From positions 218,286,645 to 218,350,644 of the forward strand of contig JAUMIR010000005.1 in the NCBI GenBank assembly GCA_030847615.1: DNA of 64,000 bases, given 5' to 3'. Position 1 is the stretch's first letter; each line of letters begins with the position of its first letter. The position numbers and the translations under genes are program-made. The DNA is from Gambelia wislizenii (taxonomy: Eukaryota > Chordata > Lepidosauria > Squamata > Crotaphytidae). The notes beneath the pieces are model-generated. The model searched no databases, was not told the DNA's origin, and was given only the letters and a program-made list of their open reading frames with translations. Below, in pieces: positions 55,641-64,000 of this stretch.

Positions 55641-57388
55641 AAGGAAAACTTCCTGAGAACTGATTTTCTTTTTAAAATGTCTGTCTGTCTGTCTGTCTGA
55701 ATACTACTGTTAGTATCAACTGCAGCACACCCATAAAATCAATGAGATTTACCTATAGGTGAGTGAGATACCTCCTGTTCAACAAACGTTTTAAAGTCTA
55801 TAGATTCTACCACCAACATTGATTTTAAATCTAAGCTAGTTGCCAAGGGCCAGCAACTTTTTCTTTGAGCAAATTAATAGTGGTTCCCAAGAATTCATTA
55901 CTCTCATCTTCTGCCATACCATACACACACATCTCTAAAACCTGAGGACTACATTTTCTAGAATCATTACTCTTGATATATCTCACTTTTAAAAATTGTG
56001 ATCTGGCAGTCCTAAAGAAATGCAAATAATCAAGCCAACATAAAGCTTTGGTACATCCAGACTGTATATTTAAAAAAAAAATCAGCATTGTGGCACATAG
56101 AAACTCTGGCAAAGGATGGACTGTGAAGTCCATAATGGTTCCCTATCAACAGGATCAAAATACAAATCATCATTTACCTGCAATTTTCCTTGTCATCTGG
56201 CTTTTTATTTTTTTATATAGAGCCTCTTTATTTTTAATAATCTACTGCTTAGCACTGGTGTGAATGGGCTTTAGCTTGTGCATTTAGGTAGTATGTCTAA
56301 TTGCCATGCTCTTTGTTCTCCTTGCATGCACACAAATTAGTTTCCAGAAATTCTATAATTCCACAATCGGACAAGCCCTTTTACAGAAAAGGTATTTTCC
56401 ACTATTCCAAGAGCATAATTGTTGTTATTTTGTGTATGGAGAGAGATCTGTGCCATATAAAGTTGTGTTCTTAGCAGGACAGCAGCAAAACTGTCAGCTT
56501 CATCAGATAGGGCAGATAGGATGAGAAGATGGCAGCTACTGAACTATAGGGGAGAGTAATTTTGTTCCCTTGACAGAGACCCCAAGATTAAAACTCTGTG
56601 TTTCAAACACTGGTGTAGAGTGTATGCTGAAAGAGTCCAGCAGGGGCAAGAGTGGGATTAAGCCTAAAAACCTTCAGCATTCCATTAGAGGAAGGGGGAA
56701 AGAGTTGGTTTCTGTGGTAACTGGGCCTATGATGCCTTCCTTTGAAAAAATGTACAAGAGGAGGACTTTTCCCTGCTAGGAAAACCAAAGAATTGGAAAA
56801 TTATTATGCAGCCTTTTGCCTTTCCTCCCATCAGTTGGGTACATTCATAAATATATGCGAGAGTTTGCTTTTTTCTTTTTCTTTTTAAAAAGGAACTCAC
56901 ATTCCACAAAGGCTCCCTAAGAGAAGTGCTCCAAAACAATGCAGGATTGGCAGTCCTGAGCTGCCACCAACCTCACATGGATTTTAGGCAGTGTCTTCAA
57001 AAGGCAGTGACAAAATGGGGAGGCATCAATCAGTTTGGAAGTTTTTCAGCAAGAAAGAAGGAGCAATATATTTTCCAACCAACCACCCCCCATCCCCTGG
57101 CAAAATAATGAGCTGGTGAAAAAAATGAAATGTCTCTGATGAACATCAGGCTCATGGTACTTAGGTATCCATTGATTTCAAGGGGGCAGGAAAGATGGGA
57201 ATGAGTGGAGAGGAGGTGAAAGAACAGCAAAACCATTCAAAAGAAAACGAGCTACAAATACTGACTGCTACATGTAGTCCCAATTATTTTTCTTTCATCA
57301 GCTATCTATACTTGGGTGTTCACAGTCCAACTGTCAGTTTTTCACAGTAAATCAATGTGCGGTTACAAGATTATGGCCAGATGTATCC
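55641..57388. other. Non-genic sequence
   Basis: A CTGT run at 55679-55700. ATAAAATCAATGAGATTTAC near 55733 is a repeat remnant similar to 50944. No gene recognised. Confidence 0.45.
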
Positions 57389-57390
57389 TA

Positions 57391-57612
57391 AGCTGCTGCC
57401 ACACTGCAGAAGTAATGCAGTTTGACACCGCTTTAACTGCCATGATCCAATGCTATGGAATTCTGGGATTTGTAGTTTTGTGAGATATTTAGCCTTCTCT
57501 GTCAGAGACCTTTGGTGCCACAACAGACTGCAGATCCCACAATTCCATAGGATGGAGCCATGATAGTTAAAGTGGTGTGAAACTGCATTATTTCTGCTGT
57601 GTGTCAGCAGCC
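57391..57612. mobile_element. Palindromic MITE, well preserved
   Basis: GCTGCTGCCACACTGCAGAA and (inverted) GGCTGCTGACACACAGCAGA form the ends. CAGTTTGACACCGCTTTAAC pairs with the inverse GTTAAAGTGGTGTGAAACTG. The centre has GTTTTGTGAGATATTTAGCC. It is the cleanest member of the 17629 family here. Confidence 0.8.
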
Positions 57613-57857
57613 ATAGTTAGGGTTGTCAGAGTGAAAACTGGTTCCTATACCTTTAATGGTTGTGTAAAAGAGGTTGTTAACTTCTTACCTGGTTGTGTGA
57701 CAAGCAACACCTGCTAAAATTACCTCTTCTGCACAACCACTAAAGATATAGGAGCCGTCTCCAGTTTCTAATCTGGAAACTCTAAATAGTTATTTATAAT
57801 AATAGAATAGAATAAACCCACCAAATCCTGGGTAAATTCCATTGATTCAATGGGTCT

Positions 57858-58155
57858 TTGGGCTTGTCTATATGGTGAAAATGCTCCTCATAGAATTCAA
57901 GGAGAATACCTTTTGTCCCAATAAGATCCTGTATCATCATTACCGTATTTGGAAGTGGGGGCCAAAAACTCAAAATACTCTGCGGGAAAAGTCTTCACAG
58001 CTCTTCCTGTATTATTTTTTTTTAAAACTCTGAAGGAAATGCACATTCCCGCTTGTTGGGACAACCGATTCACTTTGAAGCACAGTCGCAATAGGAGTGG
58101 AAGTAGAAAGCTAATTCGTCGGACATGCGCAGGGGGCAGATTTTTGCCCCACACC
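57858..58155. repeat. Dispersed DNA-transposon-like repeat, truncated third copy
   Basis: GGGCTTGTCTATATGGTGAA at the left and interior words (CAATAAGATCCTGTATCATC, GTTGGGACAACCGATTCAC, CGGACATGCGCAGGGGGC) match 18304-18945. The right half is absent. Confidence 0.6.
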
Positions 58156-58159
58156 CCTC

Positions 58160-58595
58160 ATGTTTTTATAAATGGAATAATTCCTCTGCAACATTTGAAT
58201 ACTGGGAGAAAATTGCACAAGATTCTCACTGGTCTATAATTCTTCCAGATGGGTGCACAGGCTGTCAGAAAAAAACATTTTCCAACCTAGCAATGAATAA
58301 TAATATTTTTTTCACCCCTAGATTAAAATGTATCCTTAATATACACCTGAGAAAGCAATGTATGAAATGTCCTTTTGGTGTCCTCTGCCCAAAGTGTCTT
58401 CTTGGATTTATTCGATATTTGTGCCTTCATTCCTTTGGGGCAAGCTTCCCACTGTTTATGTGGCCAGTATTAAGAACTAATTTGTAATGTATTTACCTTC
58501 AGCTGCAAACATGCAGAAACTTACTACCATTGGACTTTATTTATTATATTAGCCATGCTGTAATGCAGACACTACTGGTACAAAGGAAATCCAGC
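58160..58595. other. Non-genic sequence, nothing recognised
   Basis: GGAGAAAATTGCACAAGATTCTCACTGGTC-like wording near 58205 is the reverse complement of text near 20320-20345, hinting at a shared old repeat. No gene. Confidence 0.4.
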
Positions 58596-58597
58596 CT

Positions 58598-58673
58598 GGT
58601 GGTGGCGTAGTTTGATGTTGAACTTGGACTCTGAGAGATCAATGGTCAAATCCCCATCTGGGACAAATCCACA
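58598..58673 (+). mobile_element. Sauria-type SINE head, cut by a MITE
   Basis: GGTGGTGGCGTAGTTTGATG, GTTGAACTTGGACTCTGAGA and the B-box-like GGTCAAATCC. The SINE sequence breaks at 58673 and continues briefly at 58862 with ATCAGGGAAACCCACTAAGT. Confidence 0.75.
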
Positions 58674-58861
58674 CTACACAAATAATCCAATTTGAAACTG
58701 GATTATTTGCCATAGCTCCTTCCTATGGAATCATGGGAGTTGTAGTTTGGTGAGGCACCTCCACTCTTTGGCAGAGAAAGCTAAAGACCTTGCAAAACTA
58801 CAGATCCCAGGATTCTATAGGAAGGAGCCTGGATTATCTGTGTAGTGTAGATTCAGCCTTA
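58674..58861. mobile_element. Palindromic hAT-type MITE inside a SINE
   Basis: Arms CAAATCCACACTACACAAAT and (inverted) GAATCTACACTACACAGATA, then AGCTCCTTCCTATGGAAT against its inverse. ATCTGGGA at 58666-58673 and ATCAGGGA at 58862-58869 agree at seven of eight positions, as expected of a hAT duplication. The same family as 57391-57612. Confidence 0.75.
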
Positions 58862-58869
58862 ATCAGGGA

Positions 58870-59400
58870 AACCCACTAAGTGTAACATGTGTAAGAGTAT
58901 CAGTCTACATCACAGATGGGTGAGGATAGGTAAACAAGGAGGGAGGATAGTTTAGGTCACTCAGACTATCTAAACCTATTGCTACTGCCCACTCTGGGGC
59001 ATTCTTGACTCTTCAGTGCTAAGTGTTGTTGTACTTCTAACACACATAGCAGCCCCTCCAACAGGATAGTGCCACATTAGAATAAATTTTACCCATTTTT
59101 GTTGGGATGTAATATATATAACTATTAATGTGGATTCTCTTATATTTGCAAACACTGAGTCCGACAGAACTAAAGAATACATTCTAGCCTACTCCATCGC
59201 TGTAATTTCTTTTCTTTTTTAACTGTCAGATTCCCATGCAATTCTAGCCCCTGATTGAATGTGGAACTTTTCTTCAGTTAACCAACCATAAAGCTGTGTC
59301 ACTAAACCCTTGATAAAAGGTTTCTTTGCAACACAGACGATTTCATACTTTGTAAGAGCTCTTAAATTTCTTGGTATTTTAACCAACTTTTTCACAAACA
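58870..59400. other. Non-genic sequence, nothing recognised
   Basis: Apart from a short SINE remnant at the start, no repeat or gene recognised. Confidence 0.4.
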
Positions 59401-59406
59401 TGAGTA

Positions 59407-59605
59407 TAGTTGCCCTTCCACATTCGCGACTTTCACACTCGCGGTTTTGATTATTCGCGGAAAGCCGCCTGCCCCCCCCTCTCCACTCCGTCCCTTCCCA
59501 AGGCAGCGAAGGTGTTCTCAGGAATCCCTTCGCTGCCTTGGGAAAGGGCGTGGTGGAAAGCCTCCCTCATTCCACCCCAGTCCCTTCCCAAGGCAGCGAG
59601 GGACC
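59407..59605. repeat. Tigger-like end joined to GC-rich hairpin sequence
   Basis: TAGTTGCCCTTCCACATTCG and CGCGGTTTTGATTATTCGCG resemble a Tigger-type terminus in a form distinct from 3722 and 14104. CCCTTCCCAAGGCAGCGAA (59492-59510) is inverted as TTCGCTGCCTTGGGAAAGGG (59529-59548), and a third copy is near 59582. Confidence 0.55.
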
Positions 59606-59606
59606 C

Positions 59607-59795
59607 CATACGCCACTCTGGGAAGGGCGGGGGGGTGAGGGAGAGTGGTGGCAGGGGCTTCAGAAGCCCACTATGCCACTTTGGGAAGGGCGGGGGGTGA
59701 GGGAGAGTGGCAGCGGGGGCTTCTGAAGCCCCCTATGCCACTTTGGGAAGGGCGGGGGGGGGTGAGGGAGAGTGGCGACGGGGGCTCCTGAAGTT
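59607..59795. repeat. Minisatellite, three units of about 63 bp
   Basis: Each unit has GCCACTTTGGGAAGGGCGGG, a GTGAGGGAGAGTGGC-type core, and GGGGCTTCTGAAGCCC. Units begin near 59607, 59671 and 59735. They differ in G-run length and a few bases. Confidence 0.85.
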
Positions 59796-59829
59796 GATTG
59801 TGAGTAAAAATCGCCAAAATATTCCACTC

Positions 59830-59950
59830 AAATGTCCCTGTGGTACTGCAACAGTACCGGCAGGGACGAGTGTCATCCGAAAGGGACGCCCTGCAGCGCT
59901 GCAGCCTCACAACGTGGCAAGGCTGCTTGCGCTGCATTTTAGTTGTCCAA
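59830..59950. repeat. Half of a GC-rich palindromic MITE, decayed
   Basis: GTGTCATCCGAAAGGGACGC and CCTGCAGCGCTGCAGCC, then GGCAAGGCTGCTTGCGCTGC, follow the order in the single arm at 9608-9781. Confidence 0.5.
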
Positions 59951-60025
59951 ACAGTCCATATATGGTCATTATGTCATATTTTATTTATGCCACATTTTAA
60001 TTATATCCCTTAAAAGGGTTTGCTA

Positions 60026-60132
60026 TTTTATTTTATTTTATTTTATTTTATTTTATTTTATTGGTATTAACGTCATGAGTCAGTTAATGAATCATAAGTC
60101 AGAGTTGACTTGAAGGCACAGAACAACAACTG
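60026..60132 (+). repeat. (TTTTA)n and Sauria SINE 3' end
   Basis: TTTTA units run from about 60026 to 60062. AATCATAAGTCAGAGTTGAC, then TTGAAGGCACAGAACAACAA, ends at about 60131; this is the last 40 bp of a Sauria-type SINE. Confidence 0.7.
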
Positions 60133-60464
60133 GTACCAAACAAGTGAATCTGACAAGTACTTCCTTCCCAGTATCTGTGGTACCAGAAATAAAGAGCAGG
60201 GATTGGACAACCAGTTAAGAAAATACTGAAAGCAAGCTTGCTTCTTTAAAAGTCTTGAAGCTGCACAAGGCACCCTGCTGTGGTTTCACCTGCCCTGCCC
60301 CACTCCCATTCTCTCCACTGCCCCCATGCCCACAAGAGTCTTGTGATGGAGGGAAAAGTGGTTGATGGAGCCAAACAGGAAAGGCCAGGGCTACATCTTA
60401 TTTCATAAGCAGTTCTTCAACAAGCCAGTCAGTTTAAGCAGCAGCTGGAAATACTATGCTAAAA

Positions 60465-60873
60465 TAATGGTTCTCAAGCTGTGGGGCACGGCCTTTGGGT
60501 GGGGCATGATAGTTGCTCAAGGGGGGGCCCAAGACCATTTTTCAGACATTAAATTATTAATGTCCCTCAGTCCCAGGACAGCCGCAGAGATGGTGGCAAG
60601 CTCCGGGCTCCAGGCACACATACTTGGGCTTGCAAAGCAGGTGACTGGCGAGAAGAGAGAGATTCAAGTCCCTGTGGTATAGGGCAGCAGTGGTAGCAAG
60701 GTCTGGGTGCTGCATTCTTCCTGCTTTGGCTGTGGTACTTCCAAGGCGGAAGTGGTGGCTGGTGTGCTCCCTAGATACTGGGGCTTCCTGCTGCTTACCC
60801 TCCCCCCAGATGTGTGGTGTCCACATGTAGATGTAAAGGGGGTCATAGAGATAAAAGGGTTTGAGAAGCATTG
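60465..60873. mobile_element. hAT-type non-autonomous element, 409 bp
   Basis: Ends TAATGGTTCTCAAGCTGTGG and (inverted) CAATGCTTCTCAAACCCTTT. The 8-bp words TGCTAAAA (60457-60464) and TGTTAAAA (60874-60881) differ at one position. The ends resemble 11976-12383, but the interiors do not match by eye. An antisense open frame of 194 codons overlaps it without any recognisable domain. Confidence 0.75.
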
Positions 60874-60889
60874 TGTTAAAAGTTTCCGT

Positions 60890-62875
60890 TTGCCATGATT
60901 TAGCAAAGGAGCAATAGCAGCTGGGAGATCCCACATCAGTGTGATGTTCTATCCACATTTCAGTCTGAACTTTAAAGAAGCTGTCTAAATTATTTGTCCT
61001 CCAAATAAACTTTGCTAGATCCTTTAAACCACCAGCCTCTACTACAAAGGGGGTATATTTATAAGCAATCTGGTCATTTAAACAAAAAACAAAAAACAAC
61101 CACACATGAGCTTGAAGGATTTTTAAAAAGAACCATGTCAATGGAAATGTATGAAGTTGTACTAAGTTTTCTAAAATTACTTTTTGTTTGTAATAGGATG
61201 GTTAATGAATTGTTTTAAAACAGGGCTAGACAAATATGCCTGGAGGCTGACATCCCATTCCAAGGACCCACACTAGGCCTAGAAATGACAAAATGGGAAG
61301 TGGTTGGAAGTCAATTTCCTGTTTTGTGTGTATGTGTATGTGGGGGAATTGTGGGCCAAACAAGGTGCAGGATGAGACCTACACATTGTTTTAGTGCAAA
61401 ATGGCCCATCCTAGAACCACAGTAGGAGTTTAATTTCTCCCTTATTTCACTCTCACACACATGAATGCAAAATCTGAGAAGCTGGGGAAAAAATCTTCCC
61501 ACTAGCCAGTCTGCTGTCACTCTGCTGCAGCAGGAAGGAGTCTCACAGCATGTGACCAAGGATGGTCACATGCAGGGGGCCTTGGTCGCATGTTCCTAGC
61601 TTCTGGGAGATCAAGAGAGACGCTGGCTGTGAAAACAGTTTTGAGGACTGCATACAGCCCACAGGTTACACATTGCCCATTCTATGATAAAAGCAATTAA
61701 AATCCATTTAAATGCTGTATAGTTAGCAGCACTCCCACCTCTGAATTGGAATTAATTGACATGATGGTGTGCTGACCCCTTGAATGACACCTATGGACAC
61801 TGTAAATCATTACCTCATAAAGAAGGTACATTCACATTGATGTGTGTTCATCACATACGGTATCATGCATATGTGAAAGACCCAATCACCTTATCAGCAT
61901 TGGGCACAACACTTTTCAATGGAAGTGGCCCATATGTTCAGCAAGAGAGCATTAAGTTGGAGTAGTGTTGCCATGGCTCCTTCTTTACCGAGAACAGTCC
62001 TCAGTTTGAAGGTTTGTCCACTCTGTATCTGGTAACCTCTGCATTACCCATCTGCAGTGTAGATGTGTAAATTGCTATTGCTTAAAACAATAAGCTGTTC
62101 TGATAGCCTTGTGGCTGAAGAGTGGGGTATAAATAACTAAATTAAAAAAATAAGTAAAAAAATTACCCAAATAGGAGTGGGGAGTAATGGCTTCCACATT
62201 AGTGGGAGGTGGCTCTACTCTAAAAGGAGATATCCAAGGTGCTAAACCCTATCCTCCAAAAAGGATGAGCAGCATGGATAACTCTTTCAAAGTTCAGACT
62301 AATATCCAGAACAAATTCACTGTTCTAGTGACATGGGACCAACCAGCTGCCATGGTAGCCTCAAATCTAGCCTGGTGCCATAGAAACCCATCCCTTCCTT
62401 TTACCTGCACATTCTCCCTACACTAGGAGCTGAGAAGCAGCAAGCCACCATAGCCTGCTGTCACTGTTGCAAGGATACAGAAGTAGAAATCAGGAAGAGA
62501 ACTAGTGTTGAATAATGATTTTCTGGGAGAGCTCTCTGCCCCATCCTTTATGAAAGGAAAGAGGCCCACACCCCACACAGTATGCCAAGATAAAGAGCCA
62601 ACAAATTATTGAGGTGATGCATGGAATTGTTCCCACAGTTCCTTTTGCAGTATATAATTTACAACATCTGTTTCTCTGTTCTAACAAAAGCAAAGCTTTC
62701 AAGCATTCATCTCTCTGCTACAATACAGAAATGTAACTAGTCTCTCGTTTAAGAGGCTGGTAAGCTGAGAGAGGAGGAGAGGGTATAGAACTTTATACCC
62801 CACTGCCAGTATACTGGCTCAAATATCTGCCACCACAAAAGACCAAATGCACTGCTGAATGTCTTGAGCCCATTG
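60890..62875. other. Non-genic sequence, nothing recognised
   Basis: About 2 kb without a gene. GTGGCTGAAGAGTGGGGTAT with AAATAACTAAATTAAAAA near 62108-62150 is a LINE- or SINE-like tail. Confidence 0.45.
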
Positions 62876-62879
62876 GAGT

Positions 62880-63092
62880 CAGCATGGTCAGGGTGTTAAA
62901 ACCAGAGTGTCAGTCTCAGACTTGGGAAACCTGCCCCCCCCCCAATTTAGCTACAAATCTCACTGGATGACCTTGAGCCACTGGCCAACTTCACATGGTT
63001 ATTGTGTGAATACAGTTGCAGGAAGTAATTGTGCATGTTACCTAAAAGCTCCTTAAAGAAATAGTGGGGTATAAATGTAACAAAAGATGAAT
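62880..63092 (+). repeat. Degraded tRNA-type SINE with tail
   Basis: CAGCATGGTCAGGGTGTTAA, a degraded B-box area, TCACTGGATGACCTTGAGCC, CTTCACATGGTTATTGTGTG, AATACAG, and the end AAATAGTGGGGTATAAATG. Related to 55430. Confidence 0.6.
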
Positions 63093-64000
63093 AAACAAAG
63101 CTCACATCAGAATGGTGTGATGAAATCACAGTGAAAATTTGTCATCGCATAGAGTGTTGTGTGAGCAGCTAACTAATAACACACTGGGAACTTCTTCATA
63201 TCTGCCCTACTCTACAGCCTTCTGCATATGCCAAAAACTTGTTCCAGAAGGTTCTCTAGTCTTTTTAAGGGCCATATGTGGGATTCCACAAGGGGGGGGG
63301 GATTGGTCATGCTGGTGGAAACAGTTCCATCGATAGAGCAACAACCTTAGATCCTTTTTTCCAGAGCCTTTGGAATTTTTTATTTGACATTGTTTTATAA
63401 TCTTGTATGCTTTGATTACATATATTGGTCAGTTTGCCTTATCTTATATTGTATTTTTTTGCATTTTATCTGCATAATTTGTTCTGCAATTCTATTGTAT
63501 AGTTTTGTATTTTATTTTTCCTTCCTTACCTCTCTATGTGTATAAACATATATTTTAGATTGTATGCCTTTGGGAGGACCCACTGTTTTTTGTTGTTTTA
63601 CTGTAAAGTACCAGATACATTGGTGCTATAGAAATGAATTAAAATCAATCAATAAATAAATAATCATTGTCAGTATATTTTATGTACTAGTGTTTCCACA
63701 TCAGTGCTGTTAAAAGACAAAGCTACAGTGACCAACTGAAAAATTGGCAGACCTAGAGAGAGGTTTGCTATTAAATATAGTATTGTCAGGCAGAGCACAT
63801 TGATGAGAACATGGGGTATTGAATAAGAACCTTCAGCGCAGTGGAAAATGTTATTCCAAAGCTATAAATCAAAGGCAACAGTTTTTCAATAAAAAGTGAG
63901 TATTATTGTTATCATTTGTCATGGTCCAGGACTCAGACTTCAGGGATGAACACAATGCCATGTTACCCAAATTACTGGGGGTTCATGGGAAGCCCATGAA
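63093..64000. other. Non-genic sequence
   Basis: A worn LINE- or SINE-type tail (GTACCAGATACATTGGTGCT, then (AAAT)n) at about 63608-63662. No gene seen up to the window end. Confidence 0.45.

Noticed and set aside
60557..61141. 194-codon antisense open frame
   Set aside because: It overlaps a hAT-type element and unrelated flank, has no domain, and composition looks like chance.
1..64000. CRISPR array, bacterial operons or phage
   Set aside because: No spaced direct repeats or prokaryotic genes; the repeat content is vertebrate.

Overview
This window looks like non-genic DNA (intergenic or deep intronic) from a squamate reptile, most likely an iguanian-type lizard genome. The inference rests on the repeat mix: CR1 LINE 3' ends with the ATTCTATGA-type tail, tRNA-derived SINEs with the ACAAC-type tail of the Sauria/BovB kind, a Penelope-like retroelement, a mariner transposon, and many palindromic non-autonomous DNA transposons. 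I found no host exon, no functional RNA gene, no operon and no CRISPR array. Every protein-like signal I recognise belongs to a broken mobile element.

Layout. 1-2.4 kb: a CR1 tail fused to a 5'-truncated Penelope-like element with inverted terminal repeats and a GIY-YIG endonuclease remnant. 3.6-4.6 kb: a LINE 3' fragment nested in a Tigger-type MITE, itself apparently inside an older repeat. 7.4-8.4 kb: antisense CR1, then an internally repetitive block. 9.6-18 kb: a dense cluster of palindromic and non-palindromic MITEs, a hAT-type element with a perfect 8-bp target duplication, and a Tigger-type MITE. 18.3-20 kb: a dispersed DNA-transposon family and a CR1. 21.8-22.9 kb: an internally deleted mariner. 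23-25.7 kb: SINEs and inverted repeats. 28.0-28.5 kb: CR1. 32.7-39.9 kb: SINEs and MITEs. 41.1-42 kb: a CR1 interrupted by another CR1. 45.9-48.2 kb: MITEs, a LINE 3' end and a SINE. 51.1-52.3 kb: a SINE, then a MITE split by a near-identical LINE copy with a 14-bp duplication. 53.9-55.3 kb: the longest CR1 reading frame and a GC-rich 330-bp near-perfect palindrome. 57.4-61 kb: palindromic MITEs, a SINE split by a MITE, a minisatellite and a hAT-type element. The rest is unrecognised sequence with simple repeats.

How the parts relate. The non-autonomous elements need enzymes supplied elsewhere. The SINEs have the kind of 3' end used by RTE-BovB LINEs. The group with GGA..TTATCAGAC-like ends and 3-bp duplications looks like PIF/Harbinger-type MITEs. 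The hAT-type elements have 8-bp duplications and the Tigger/mariner elements TA. The most notable signals are hammerhead-ribozyme-like motifs in the Penelope repeats, one lying at the element boundary; the 330-bp palindrome; and two almost identical LINE copies that suggest recent activity. These belong to known element classes; I do not claim a new system.
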